NCBI RefSeq assembly: GCF_019399895.1
Contig: NC_091864.1
Span: 12,316,001 to 12,380,000, forward strand
Source of the DNA: Cardiocondyla obscurior
Taxonomy: Eukaryota > Arthropoda > Insecta > Hymenoptera > Formicidae
DNA length: 64,000 nucleotides
Direction of reading: 5' to 3'
Part shown: positions 1 through 11,524 of the stretch, piece after piece
Layout of the letters: each line of letters opens with the position of its first letter
Numbering within the stretch: the first letter of the stretch is position 1
Notes under the pieces: model-generated
Database searches by the model: none
Seen by the model: the letters and a program-made list of their open reading frames with translations, nothing else
Told to the model about the DNA's origin: nothing
Program-made: the position numbers and the translations under genes

Positions 1-126
1 CTTCTATTATCAGCGTACGTTGTAGGCGATAAAAAAATTTATTTAGTGTCAATGACTGGTAATAACACCAGCGATGTTGCAAACATCATGAAATCTGTTA
101 CTAATGCTCATCGTAAAAGTTTTTAA
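1..126 (+). CDS. 3' end of an unidentified protein-coding gene (partial)
   Basis: The first 126 bases are open in frame 1 and end in TAA (124-126). The last residues read MKSVTNAHRKSF before the stop. The 5' part is outside the window. I do not recognise the family. An alternative ending exists: a GT at 113-114 could act as a donor and join to an acceptor ending at 309, which would replace RKSF by LSGA and a stop. Only 42 codons are visible, so this is called coding mainly because it is open from the window edge, is followed by AT-rich DNA, and has an AATAAA-like string shortly downstream. Confidence 0.35.
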   Translation, partial: LLLSAYVVGDKKIYLVSMTGNNTSDVANIMKSVTNAHRKSF

Positions 127-385
127 TTAAAAAATTTAGGTGGAATTATTTTTAGTAATAAATATACCATTTGTGCAATGAATTGATCCATAGATAGTAA
201 TACATACTTAGCAGAATCAATAATGACAAATCGTTAGTTATAAGACTATAGAATATCGTAACTTGATTATCTTATTCATATTAATATATAAAATCATAAT
301 TAATTTCAGTGTCTGGAGCCTAATACATGGCAAGAAAATCGAAGAGGTTCCCTGATATACTTGGTTGAAGTCAAAGCTAGCATCT

Positions 386-458
386 GACCGTGTGGCCTAA
401 TGGATAAGGCGTCGGACTTCGGATCCGAAGATTGCAGGTTCGAGTCCTGTCACGGTCG
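386..458 (+). tRNA. tRNA-Arg (anticodon UCG)
   Basis: This is a 73-nt cloverleaf. The acceptor stem pairs GACCGTG (386-392) with CACGGTC (451-457), and G458 is the discriminator. The anticodon stem is TCGGA/TCCGA around the loop CTTCGGA, giving anticodon TCG. The T arm contains GGTTCGAGTCC, the usual B box. There is no intron. A run of eight T at 469-476 is a good RNA polymerase III terminator. The sequence closely resembles animal tRNA-Arg-UCG genes as I remember them. Confidence 0.96.
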
Positions 459-1189
459 CAGTTACTAATTTTTTTTGCACGAAACATTTTACACATTACA
501 TTTATTCTTCTAATTGGACAAGTTATTTTTTTAACGTTTTGCGATGAAAAATTAAAGGTACGTAAACATTTTTGCTTAAAATTAATTTATGATTATAATT
601 TCTAATTATAATTTATATTAATTATGCGATTTATTAACGATATAGTTTAAAATAAAATTATTGGTAATTTAATTTCAGGTTTTCTTAAGACGTCACAATA
701 CTTTTAAATGTAGTATTTATATGAAGTAATTAATTACAAAAAATTTTCAAGAATAAATAATATAATAAGCAATAAAATAATAAAGGTTTAGAAGAGCCTT
801 CGCAATATCGACTCTTATGACATTATCAGAAAAGGTCGAGAACTTTTCAAATCATTGTTGATCGTCTAATAGCTTTTAAATTATAGTAGCCTAATTATTG
901 GTAGCAAAATGTCATCACAACTCAATTATCACATAAAATTGTGATACGACAATTTTTAGGATAAACTATTTTTTGTAACATACGTTACAAACATTTTACA
1001 TTCAAACAAATCAGGTAAATATCCTTTACTCTTATTTATCACTAGAATAAAGCTCGATATTCTTATAAAATTATTTTACAAGCTGTTCTTTATCTCGGGT
1101 AAAGATGTTTTATTATTTAAAAATTATAAGTTAATGATATCTTTTAGGCTCTACAATATAATTGATTCGCCGGCAAAACTCGTCAAGAA
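459..1189. other. AT-rich spacer between the two tRNA genes
   Basis: This stretch is strongly AT-rich with many homopolymer runs. No long open frame, RNA fold or splice-flanked open stretch was found on either strand. I see nothing that supports a gene here. Confidence 0.6.
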
Positions 1190-1282
1190 CCTTCGATAGC
1201 TCAGTTGGTAGAGCGGTGGACTGTAGTTGGAGTGATTGAAGCAGATATCCATAGGTCGCTGGTTCAAATCCGGCTCGAAGGA
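1190..1282 (+). tRNA. tRNA-Tyr (anticodon GUA) with a 20-nt intron
   Basis: The acceptor stem pairs CCTTCGA (1190-1196) with TCGAAGG (1275-1281), and A1282 is the discriminator. The anticodon GTA is at 1223-1225. One purine later an intron of about 20 nt (1227-1246) interrupts the anticodon loop, the canonical position. After removal the arm reads TGGA-CTGTAGA-TCCA and the mature length is 73 nt. The T arm has GGTTCAAATCC. Eukaryotic tRNA-Tyr genes commonly carry an intron here and need tRNA splicing endonuclease. A T5 run at 1285-1289 can terminate Pol III. Confidence 0.96.
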
Positions 1283-1540
1283 AATTTTTGGTATTCTTTT
1301 TTTGTTTTCTACTAAAATATATTTATAAAATTAATCTTTTCAAATAACTTTTTTTTAAAAAAACAATTTATATTTCTTTTTATATTATAAAATCAATTTT
1401 TTTAATTACAATTTCCGTAAAAGACAATTATGCTTTTCAAATCTATATCAATCATCTAGTATTGAAAAAAATTATTTTAACATAGCAGTTTATTTTTTAT
1501 AAATAAATCAAGATTGCTTCGAATTTCTTGTTCCATTTAG

Positions 1541-1680
1541 CGTGACGCTAATTCTGCGTCACGTTTGATGCTTATCCATTTATCTATTTTAGGAATTGGA
1601 ACCCTTGGTGAGGGTGCGCCGCTCCTTTTTGTCTAATCAGAGCGAAGTGAATTAGCCCTAACACGAGACCGCTCCTAAAT
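1541..1680. other. Possible structured RNA or short conserved island
   Basis: A GC-rich patch sits inside AT-rich DNA downstream of tRNA-Tyr. It contains a perfect 8-bp hairpin (CGTGACGC at 1541-1548, loop of 7, GCGTCACG at 1556-1563). Further on is an ACCC/GGGT hairpin near 1610-1625, then a CTAAT/ATTAG stem near 1635-1656, bracketed by two copies of CCGCTCCT. It does not match U1, U2, U4, U5, U6, U11, U12, 7SK, SRP or RNase P as I remember them. It could be an unassigned small RNA, a SINE fragment or a regulatory island. There is no proof of transcription. Confidence 0.2.
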
Positions 1681-2254
1681 ATTGTTCATGTATCGCGTAG
1701 GTTGACGAAACTTTTCAACTTTTCCATTTTCACGTAAGTTTGACCTAGTCTCAAGTATCGTGAGAATTAGAAAGTCGATACAATTCGTTTGTATCGCATC
1801 TTTTATTATTGTTCATATCATGAGAAGATTTATCATAGTTTCCTATTACGTCATTCTATTATAATCAACGTAATAATGTATATTTATGATTTTTATCATA
1901 TTTTAAAAATAAATCTAATTTTTTATAAATTACATTGGTAATGGAACGATAATGATTCCACTGTATTTTTTTTAATTTCTACATTTTATAAATATTTTAT
2001 AGTATTCAGTAGCAATTAATTTATGATTTACATTAATTAATATTAATAATAGAAAGGGAGAAAATTTATCTCAGATCGAGTAATTATAATATTTTAGTTC
2101 TGTATTTGAATCAGAGTTGAAACAATACTTTTTTAAATTCATATTATTTAATTGTATAAAAAAAAGAAAAAAAAGATACATTAAATTTTTTCATTTAACG
2201 TGTTGCTCAGTTACTTTTCGCTGAAATTAAAAATGCATAGAAAGATATATTCTC

Positions 2255-2420
2255 CTCGTTGTGCGACGCAAGTTCGAGGGAAGCACGTGCTGCCATCCTC
2301 CTGACGTCTAATTCGGGGGGGGGTGGCGGCGCGAGGGATGGAAACACGTCAACGATACGTCGCAACGGGACTTACGAAACCAATTGCGCTGTAACCCATG
2401 ACGTACGTGCGAAGATTTTA
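2255..2420. promoter_or_regulatory. GC-rich island with CRE-like and E-box motifs
   Basis: This is a sharp GC-rich block in AT-rich DNA. It carries TGACGT twice (about 2302 and 2398), the E-box CACGTG (about 2283), a G9 run (about 2315-2323) and several CpG dinucleotides. It lies about 600 bp upstream of the CpG island that probably starts the ABCA transcript. A distal promoter or enhancer is possible, but this is inferred from composition and motifs only. Confidence 0.2.
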
Positions 2421-2869
2421 TCGTGACGAATTAATTAGGATAATTGTAACTAAACGTAAAGTCGAACGTAACGTTTTTATTACCTCGTTCTTTCGTAAAT
2501 TATAAAATTGGTACTTATTATCGACGATGCACGATTAACTTAATCAATAAATATTGACAAGTTACCTTAATTACTTCATAAAATTATTGCAATAAATGTT
2601 GACCAGCTAGTTGCCCGAAAATCAATATATTTTCATATTTATTAAACACATTAAAATCTTAAAATACCGTCACATTTATATTTATCTCATTTCTTTATTT
2701 TAATAATACGTAGACGAGTATTTTCTTCAAGAAGTTTGCATTTTTAATTACAAGTATTTTATTTTACGAGTTATATCATTCATTTTTACAATTCGTAATT
2801 CATTGTTATATACATTTAACGTACTCTCATCGTTATCTTTTTTCAGTATCAAATCCCGGCGTACCCTCG

Positions 2870-3830
2870 ATGGTATCGCAAGCGCGATTATCCCCGCGCA
2901 GTCGTGTCGCGTCATCGGGCAGTGCGCTTGTGCGAGCCAAGGACGTGGCGGTGAGGAAGAAGGCGGTGATAGAGGGCGAGCGCGAGGACGTGGACGCGGT
3001 CACCGGTGCAGAAGCCGCGGGGGAAGAGAGAGAGAGCGACGTCGAAATCGCGGCGGCCGGCGCGGCGCGGCGCTATAGGGGGTGAGAAGGGGGTTGACGG
3101 CGCGGCGCGGAGAGCCGTGAACTCGTCCGTTCGGCGCTCTCTCGTCACTCTCGTGCAGTCTGACGCCGCCGGTCGCAACGGGCCCACGCGTGCAATCGCC
3201 AGTCGCACATTCGTAGGAGCAGTTGGCGAGGGAAGCTCGCGGCACCGGAAGCGCCGAGACCTCGACGGGAGCGCGACCGGAAACACCGACACCACGACGA
3301 AGCGCGATCGGAAGCGGCCCGAGACCTCAGTAAAGCGTGACGAGAAACGGCGAGATCCTCGGCAGTAAGCGCGACCGGAAGCGGACCGCCAGTGGAGTCG
3401 CGGGAGAGCTCGGAGACAAGTGAGTGACCACCTCCGAAGGAGAATCGGGAGTTGGATCACGCGGATCGGCGCTCGATGCCGCCCTGGCGCGGTGGTGAAC
3501 CGCGGTAGTATCAAGAGGACGAGCGACGCGGATGCGCAGGTAAGGAGGATGGTACGAATGATCGCTTTTGGAGGCACCACACCTCGTGGAGATTGCGATA
3601 TCGCCGGTGACCAGCCGCCCCCCGGTTTTCGTCACGTAATGGCGTTGATTGGGGATCGATTTTGCGCGTGTCGGGGTGTCCGCGGCCTGGCCTGCCCCCC
3701 GTTCATGTTCGCCGAGGGGGTTTCGAGTTGCTCGACGTGGACTGCTGCCGTCCAGGCCGGTAGCGGATCGATTCTCGCGCGGGGGAGGGGCGAGGGGCTC
3801 GCGAGCGGGAAGCGAGCGGAAACGGGGGCA
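2870..3830 (+). promoter_or_regulatory. CpG island, probable promoter and first noncoding exon of the ABCA gene
   Basis: The block is very rich in CG dinucleotides and sits next to AT-rich DNA on both sides. A strong splice donor (GCGCAG then GTAAGG) ends a possible exon at 3540, and a weaker one (GACAA then GTGAGT) is at about 3419. Overlapping open frames occur on both strands, as expected for GC-rich unconstrained DNA, and none resembles a protein I know. The next + strand gene is the ABCA transporter, so a long noncoding leader starting here is the simplest reading. The link between this exon and the ABCA exons is an inference. Confidence 0.5.
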
Positions 3831-3878
3831 GGGGCGCACCGTGTGCGTGGGTATTACGATGTGCATGTGTGTATATAT

Positions 3879-3880
<2 letters not shown>

Positions 3881-3920
<40 letters not shown>
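3881..3920. repeat. (TA)n microsatellite
   Basis: An almost uninterrupted TA tract of about 32 bases is followed by a degenerate TTTATATA end. It lies just inside the putative first intron after the CpG island. Confidence 0.85.
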
Positions 3921-4379
3921 CGACTGTGTTTGTATGGGTGTGTTAGTTCGGGAGTGACTTCGAGAACGAGTCTAGGGTTGGGAATGGTCGTGAGCAAGGT
4001 GAACTGCCGGCTAGGACTGCGAGAAAATTAATCCGTCGCTTCTCACTTTCGGGGTGAACCCGTTTTCCGTTCTAAAGTCTTACCGGCGACTTCCGGTTGT
4101 TTAATTTTGCTCACCCAGGTGTGAGAGCGAGAAAGAAAGAGAAAGACGAGGAGAGAGGAGGGGCAGAGAGAATCGAGGGGTGGCGTTGGACTTATTGTCG
4201 CAGTGGTTACAGTGTGCAATGCCTGACGACGAAACGCTGCATCATCCCGTTGACGTATGAGTCTCCGATAAGGTCGATCTCGAAGTGGAATTACACCCTT
4301 CAGGAGGGTGAGCTGCAATGCCCGCGCCATTCGCTATTGCGTTACAATCACTCAGACTTGTGATTTTTCCCAAACCGTA

Positions 4380-5830
4380 TCTCGCAGACTAATTACTGTA
4401 AATTAGAACCGAACGTGATTGTCGCCTGATCCAAAAAAAATCGGCCACCTCAAATTTTAACTTTTCCAATTGCCACAAATTATGATAGAATGACTGTCGC
4501 AAATACATTTACCGGACAAACCGAGGCTGGAAAATGATGGCCGCGGATCCTGCACAAGTTAAAACCACAAATATTGCAACGCGCACAAGAGTCGACTGTT
4601 TCAATTTTTAACTTTTGCTGTGGCTCGACTTAATTTTTCTTGACGATGAACTGCTGCTATTCCAGCTATGTGTATAATTAACTTATTTCTATATTTAGAT
4701 CTGACAGAAGTTTTCCCTGTGAGCACAATATTCCTAGAATATCGTTATTATTATTATTATTATTAACTGTTAATAATATTTTAGGAACGTCATACGCATA
4801 CAAGGTTTAGTCCAAAATGATTACATATTGAGTTCGCCGATTACGCTGTACCATAAATTTATATTAGATTGGTTTGTTTCCCAACGGGATCGTTTCCAGT
4901 GACATCGAACTTCTTCGTGTTATCTTCACGAAAACGTATGGTAAAAATACATATATATGTACATGCGTATTTATATCCTTCCGGGTGAAAGCCGCAGACG
5001 TCGCGGTATAGCATCAATTCGCATGCATGATTTTCTCATTAGGGCATTAATTCACAAGCATTGAATAAGGGAGTAAATAAATTAAGGGGGAAAAAATCCA
5101 GTTAGGTAAAAGATTTTCTAAATATTTTAAATATTAAAAGTAATGATCGCGAAAAATAGAAAACTGTTTATTATGAAAATGGTGACCGTGATACTTGGAT
5201 TTTTTTTTTAGCGCTTATCTATCACTTATCTTCGCTGTGCTTACTCATATGTATCACGAAATTGATACTACTTGAAAATGAAGAATTCATCGTTCAAATG
5301 GTGACCATACCTTATTCGTAAAAATATATTATCAGTGATAACGGTAATGTTTCTCAAAACTAAGCCGAGTAAGATATTTTTTTTTTTACGTTGTAATTTA
5401 TTTAATGACGCTATTTCTGAGTGAAGCAAAGGAAAATTAGGTCCTATTAATTTGAATTAATTATAATTTGTGAAATCGTTGACTTTTCTATACAGAAGTC
5501 CAACGTATACAAATGATACAAGCAAATTTTTTGATAATACATTTTCTTTAAGCTTTCATGAAGTTGTTGGATAACATAACAATTAGTAATTTTGAAAAAT
5601 TGTGAATATATCAGATGATAGTGATATATTTACATCTTCCATACTTTTGTCAACTTTAACTTCACATTTCTCAATAATCTCACGTTTATCTTTATTACTC
5701 ATGTGGAATCACTGTTAAAATTTACGCATTACTCAAACACAGACCTGCCCGAGAAGGCAATTTCTTGAAATATTTATTTCTCTGAACGGGAATAATTAAA
5801 ATTTGTATTGTTTGATGAAAATTTAAGAGT
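4380..5830. other. AT-rich DNA, no gene seen
   Basis: This is long AT-rich sequence within the putative first ABCA intron. There are scattered stop codons in all frames, no paired acceptor and donor around an open stretch, and no RNA fold that I recognise. Confidence 0.55.
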
Positions 5831-5833
5831 AAC

Positions 5834-5983
5834 GGCCGGTTGTTCCAACTTTCTGGCAAACTCGCCTATCAATTAAACACATGTTTATCTTTACGTAGTT
5901 AAAAAAAAAAAAAAAAAAAAAAGAGAATAAAGATAGACGCACGATTACCTGATAGACGAACTTACCTGAAAGTTGGAACAACC
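5834..5983. mobile_element. MITE-like palindromic element, family A, copy 1
   Basis: The ends are a perfect 16-bp inverted repeat: GGTTGTTCCAACTTTC at 5838-5853 and its reverse complement at 5968-5983. Similarity between the two arms continues inward for about 40 more bases. The centre holds a run of A (about 5901-5923). There is no coding capacity, so the element would be non-autonomous. Three related copies are at 8371-8508, 8509-8653 and 14368-14491. No target-site duplication was assigned with confidence. Confidence 0.6.
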
Positions 5984-6698
5984 TATTTTTAATCTTATTT
6001 TTATTTTTTCTATAAATGCTTTTTGCAACTCATCAGCAATGCACGCAATATAGATAGTTAGAATCTAAAAAGAAAATTAATTACAACGAAAATTCGGTCT
6101 TGAAAGATTAATTCGTGTTCTACGAAGCTGTTAGGCGCGAAATTGAAAGAAGCAACTGGGAATATCTCACCGACTCATCTTTCGCGCGCACATGTCCCGG
6201 TTGTTGCACCATTCCGAGGTACGACTGAGTAATCATTGAGGCTCGCAGAAACGTAATAGGAATGTCGCTTTCGTTCGCGAACAAAAATAGTCGTCGGCCG
6301 CGTCAACTGAACTTCTCAGCCCGACTCCGAGTCCCCTCGACGTTAATCACGTCACAGTTCGCTCTTGATCCCTCGGATCAAACTCTTCTTCTTCTTTTTT
6401 TTTTTTTTTTTTCAAACTCAAAAATACAAAGAGCAGACGTTGAAATAAAGAGGGATTGTTTTTAATCCCCGCAAGGATTACGTCCTGTGAACAACGCGAA
6501 TCGTTTATTAGAAGTGAAAAATTTTTTGTCGCCTAGATAAAAATGTCCAGCGATTGTACGTGCTCGATTGCCAGCAGTAAAAGCAAATAGAAATGCGCTT
6601 AGATAATTGATTTTTTTATTTAATTGGGTTTTCGCGTTTAAATTACTTTGTAAAATATGTTGCAAAATGTATATTTAAATATATATTTAAACTAATAG

Positions 6699-6866
6699 CA
6701 CACTGGGAAAAAAAATATAGTTACTTTTGGTCTCAAATATAATTTTAGAATATTTCTAATGACAAATATGATTTACTGAGATATATATACATACATACAT
6801 ACATACATATATGTATAATTGAGTTTATCTTGTCCAAAAGTAACTATATTTTTCTTCTAGTGTACC
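6699..6866. mobile_element. MITE-like element, family B, with internal CATA microsatellite
   Basis: The left end reads ACACTGGGAAA and continues into AATATAGTTACTTTTGG. The right end is nearly its reverse complement (ACACTAGAAG then AAAAATATAGTTACTTTTGG when read on the minus strand). The arms are about 30 bp and the element about 165 bp. A (CATA)n tract fills the centre (about 6790-6815). There is no open frame of note. This fits a small non-autonomous DNA transposon. Confidence 0.5.
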
Positions 6867-8370
6867 AGGTATAATGTTACTCCAGTCACACAGTGAATGA
6901 ATTTAATTCTCCATCCAGTCATTGCAATGCTAAATTAAGTTTTGGTTTGGAAACTGATCAGTTGTATCAACAAGCATTTTATAGGCATTAGCCATGTCTT
7001 ATTAATATTTTACTAGTGCTTTCCTGTTGTTTTAACCACCATTGTAGCAGTAACTGAACAACTTCATACATGCGCTTCTATATTTAAACTTTTACACTTC
7101 CTTGTACATCTTAATTTCCTTTGTTGGCTTACTATTAACGTAACGTAGCATAAAATATTATACAAAATGTTTCTTCCAAACTATTGGAGATTTTCATAAA
7201 AATCATCGTCGCTCTCGTCTCTCTCTATTTTTATTTTTCCCCATCTTTCGGTTTTCTTCTTGCTTTTCTGTTGCGAGCCATTCGCTGGGTGAATCGGGCC
7301 TAACGAACCGCGTTTACGAGGTCGGAAAAAATCGATCGCCCATCGGTATATTCGCCATCCGTCGTATTTGGGTATGAAACTCTTCGCCGGCCTTTCTCCT
7401 ACACGCCTCTGACCCTTTTCCGCTCTTTGATCCTCGCCGGTCGATAGACGCCGACTAGTTGTTCGCAGTTGCTCCATTCTTTCCTCTCTATCTGTCGTTC
7501 CTTCGCGAGCACACCGTCGACATGCCAGCACAGACGATGCATAATTAATTATTATGTGCAAAGCGTAATCGTTGAACATCGGAATCAAAACAATCTGAAC
7601 GGTAATGAATTAAACATTCGTATAAAGTTATTTAACTGGCAAGATGTTTAGGTATTTATTACTTGACGGACGTTGAGTCATTTTCTACTCGATAAAATGT
7701 TTAATATTGCAATAAAGTTCTTTTTTCTTAAATACGAATTTAATGTCGTATAAAGCTAGTTTAACGCAGTAACAAGAACGCAAATTGATCATCTGCGATT
7801 ACTACATTTATCTTTGACTGTTTTCAACAGTGTCTGAACACCAGTCCTGAGATAATTGCTGCCTCGATTAGGTGTCTTACGACACGAGAGATAGACGTTC
7901 AGAAGTTTGGCAGGGTTCTCTATAACGTGGACCAAACGAAGCGATGGCAGATAATGGGCGATACACGTGGAAGAGAGCGGTCTTCGGGTGGGACGCGGGT
8001 CGAATTTCGCCATGTTCTCCAACTTGGTCCGGGCAAACGGGAAAACGGATTCGGTTGAGTTTTCATCGCAAGTTGTCGGCTGAAAATCAGGTCGCTTGCT
8101 TGCCAGCGAAGTGTACAATAACCATTCGTCATTCGCGAGGATAAGTGCACGCGTATACATATAGATAACATCTGGAATGTGAATATCGCGCGGGCCACTG
8201 TTACGTATCGCGCCGCGCTGTGTTTAATATAATCCATCCACGTATCTTTTGACATTTCTAGATCATTTGCAATATCCAGACGCCGGTTTTGATGCGCGAC
8301 ATCTGGGGATGATCGATCTTGCAATTTTGTAATGCAGCATTTTTAACAGTGACAGTGGCAACGTTAAAAG
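6867..8370. other. Noncoding, no gene seen
   Basis: The stretch 7180-7540 and the stretch 7800-8250 are somewhat GC-richer and have open frames on both strands. None of these frames resembles a protein family I know, and splice signals do not frame them. They are most simply intronic DNA of the long ABCA 5' region. Confidence 0.45.
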
Positions 8371-8508
8371 CCAGTTGTTCGAATATTTTGGTAACTATCG
8401 ACCCGGCTGAACATGCATCTGTTTTTATCTTTCTTTCTAAATGAATAAAGACGCACAGTATATTGCCTGTGTCAGGTAAAGTTACCAAGAGGTTGGAACA
8501 ATTGGCCG
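8371..8508. mobile_element. MITE-like element, family A, copy 2 (diverged)
   Basis: The left arm (CCAGTTGTTCGAATATTTTGG, then TAACT) and the right arm (its imperfect inverse ending GGTTGGAACAATTGGCC) match the family A termini. The centre contains TTTATCTTTCTTTCTAAATG, which resembles the centre of copy 3. It abuts copy 3 directly, as a head-to-tail pair. Confidence 0.5.
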
Positions 8509-8653
8509 TAACAGTTGATTGTTCCAGTTTTCGGGTGAGTTAGTCAATCAGGTAATCATGTGTCTGTCTTCATCCTTCTTTCTAAATAGATGAAGATGTA
8601 CAAGTGTTTACCTGACAAGGTAATTCGTCAGGAAGCTCGAACAATTGGTTTTA
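8509..8653. mobile_element. MITE-like element, family A, copy 3 (adjacent to copy 2)
   Basis: The left arm contains GATTGTTCCAGTTTTCGGG and the right arm GGAAGCTCGAACAATTGG. The arms are imperfect inverse copies that extend inward through a CAGGTAA motif on both sides. The centre again has CATCCTTCTTTCTAAATAGATG. It shares a boundary with copy 2, so the pair may be a tandem insertion or one duplicated element. Confidence 0.5.
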
Positions 8654-10250
8654 ATACGTTTTCATACATCTCAAGTTATTATTGTAAAACGTACTGCTTT
8701 CTCCGACGGTAATCTTTGGAAGTTGAGGAATCGTAGAATGATTATGATGTTTTAAAGCTTGTTACTGCGTCATAATCGTAACGCTTTTAATTGAATATTT
8801 TTGCCCGTAGATTTGGGGAACATTATGAATTGTTACACTTTTAATTTGTTGTTTCAGAAAGTGGGTCACTGTTATTTGATAATTGAGTTATTATAGCATA
8901 TCGAGAATATAAGAATAAAAACTAGATCATTGATTTTAGCCAGTGAAAGATATTACTTTGTGAAATAATTGTATTTTTTGCCGTTCTTAAAGAATATTTA
9001 TTGAGAAAACCAGAGACGTACGTAATGCTTCACAAAAATATGAAGTGAAATTACTTTGTTTATATTTAAATAATTTTGATTCTTTTTTTATTTACTTATA
9101 ATATTGAAATATATGGAAAGTAATTTTTAGAGTAATATATTTATATTAATATGCATGAACTATTTAACATTTAGATTAAAATATACATATATATACTAGA
9201 AGCAATGTTAGCGTCAGAATTAACTTTCTGCTTTATTAAAAAGTTCATTCTTTTCAGTGATATTTTGTAAAATATTTTGCGGTATAAAGACGGTAATTAA
9301 AAGACAATTTTCCTGTAGTTAGGGAGTTAATACTTTATGCCAAAATTATTAGCTATTACAAGCAATTTGCACGGTATTGATGTAAGAGGGATTAAAGGGC
9401 TCAAGGGTGCGATTAAACGATCCGTTCTTCGAGGTCGCGGGGTGTGACGACGCAACCAACGTCATCATCTCCGCCAATATTCTTTTCATCTGTCAAGGAC
9501 GAGAGTTCGTTGTCTAGACAGATAAATCGACGGCGAAGTAACGGCTCTTCAAACGCGACGGGACGCATAAATGCCGAAGCATTTGATGTCAAAAGGGCAC
9601 GGGCAGGTGTATAACGACGATGCCATTGATAGAAAGAGATTTGATGGCGGGCATTTGTGGAAGAGATTAAAGCACGGGATCAAAGCGAGATAAGCAGATC
9701 CTGTCGCCGGCAGAAATTCTGCCGAATACGGATCGATCACGAAATCGTAGAATCATTTCAATTGCTTTACGTCCGTTTCTCTCTCTCTCTCTCTCTCTCT
9801 CTTTTTTCTCCCGCAATTTTGTTTTATACAAAATAAAATTTGCGTCAACTCGTTTCAGGAACAATATGCACTTGGAGAAAACAAAAGCAGTTCTGGCGAC
9901 TGTAATGGGATAATTATGAATTTTAAATCAGCTGGTAGATTTTATAAAATCAACAGGACAAAAGTGGTACCGTGAACTATTATAACTCTTTAGTCAGAAA
10001 ACCTAAATTCGACGTAAAGCTAATTTAACTCTATAAGTACATTAAAGCTCTAATTGAAGTTTCGCTTGTATTATTTAAATAAAATAATGATAAAGTTTTA
10101 TATTTTGAAGTATTTTAATATAATTAGAGTACAAAATTTTATTTCATAAATAAATAGATAAGCGTGAGATACAAAATAATTTTGAAGAAGATGAATTAAA
10201 ACGATAATAGTGCACTTAACTACATTATACGCATATAAACAGGTAGAAAA
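8654..10250. other. AT-rich DNA, no gene seen
   Basis: There is no coding exon or RNA gene visible. A pure CT dinucleotide tract occurs at about 9778-9802. A slightly GC-richer patch at 9400-9740 has short open frames with no recognisable family. Confidence 0.5.
9778..9802. repeat. (CT)n microsatellite
   Basis: About twelve CT units are followed by a short T run. Confidence 0.9.

Positions 10251-10254
<4 letters not shown>

Positions 10255-10296
<42 letters not shown>
10255..10296. repeat. (TA)21 microsatellite
   Basis: This is an uninterrupted TA tract of 42 bases. Confidence 0.95.
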
Positions 10297-10300
<4 letters not shown>

Positions 10301-10995
10301 GCGGGCGTAATTACGTTCAGTGTGTTGTAACTCGTGGAAGAAGATAATCACCTGATTAATGTTTAAATTATAATTTGTATAATAATGAAATACATTTACA
10401 CGCCGGCTTAATTAAGTTTGTCGTAATTCATCATACTTTTGTGATGCTTATCTTAATAAATTTATTGTCACAATTTATTTTCCGTGCCCGTGAAAACCTC
10501 TTGCTTCTCGAAGAAAACAATAAAACCCCACCGCTTTTGTGCACGAACCCTTCTGAGCACCCTCTCAATTGCAATCGCATTGGCGACATCCTGTCTGTAG
10601 TCCTTACCGCAGTCACCCTCGTGTCGTGGGGTGACGACCTCCCGTATCCGCTCGCGTTTTCCCCTTACATTTCAGATTTATTATTTATTAGATAATGACG
10701 AGAGAGAAGGAGTGTGTATATCTCGAATGCGGTAGAAAAAAGCGGTCTGATTGATTGAAAGTTTTTTTTCTTCTTTTCGTTATTCGATATTGAATTGTTT
10801 TAGTATTTTGTATAACACTTTTATATAATATAATTATTATAATAATTCAGTATTTAGTATTGAACTTTACATTTTGTATAATTATTTAATATGATAAAAG
10901 TATTAAGAAATTTTCCGTACAACTTTAAATGTTTTTTTTTTGAAATTATTGAACGATTTAAATATACTAATTATCAAATTTCTCTTATTTTGCAG

Positions 10996-11175
10996 GTAAA
11001 ACATTCTACAGTTTAACAATGATCTTCTTGCGGACGTGATCGGATGGGACAACGTGGGAAAATCAAGAAAGAGAACTTTAGACTGCAGAAGGCTTATTCC
11101 TTCTGTCTTCGCTTAGGCACGTTCCTAAATCACGTTCATCGACCGCGGGGTAGTTTGACCTGGTTGTGGTCGAAG
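10996..11175 (+). other. Putative noncoding 5' exon of the ABCA transcript
   Basis: A good acceptor (TCTCTTATTTTGCAG, ending 10995) and a good donor (CGAAG then GTAAAT, at 11176) frame 180 bases that are GC-richer than the flanks. All frames contain stops, so it would be untranslated. Its place between the CpG island and the ABCA start exon supports leader identity, but splicing is not proven. Confidence 0.35.
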
Positions 11176-11524
11176 GTAAATCTCACCCCCTTTCGTTTAC
11201 TTCTTTAATCTTTGTCTTTTCTTTGATATGCGTTAATTTATAATGCATATATTAATTTATAATACATATATTAAATTAGACTGTTAGATTGAATTATTAT
11301 TGGCGAACCAGAACGTGTACGTAAATAGCAATGCTTGACTTATATTTTTTTTTTTTTTGTACATTTTGACACTTTTGATAAGTTGGCTCAGTAATTTCAA
11401 AATAATTCTTATACAAAGTAAAATTTTTGTTTTATATAAACGTATTTCTGTCATGTCAATTAACATGTTTCAAAATTAATGCTAAAAAAAAATGAAATAT
11501 TCTAATGACTTTGCTTCTTGGCAG

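Noticed and set aside
3420..4031. 203-codon + strand open frame in the CpG island
   Set aside because: It crosses a strong donor at 3540 and runs into a TA microsatellite that yields repeated Tyr-Ile. Frames on both strands are open here because GC-rich DNA has few stops.
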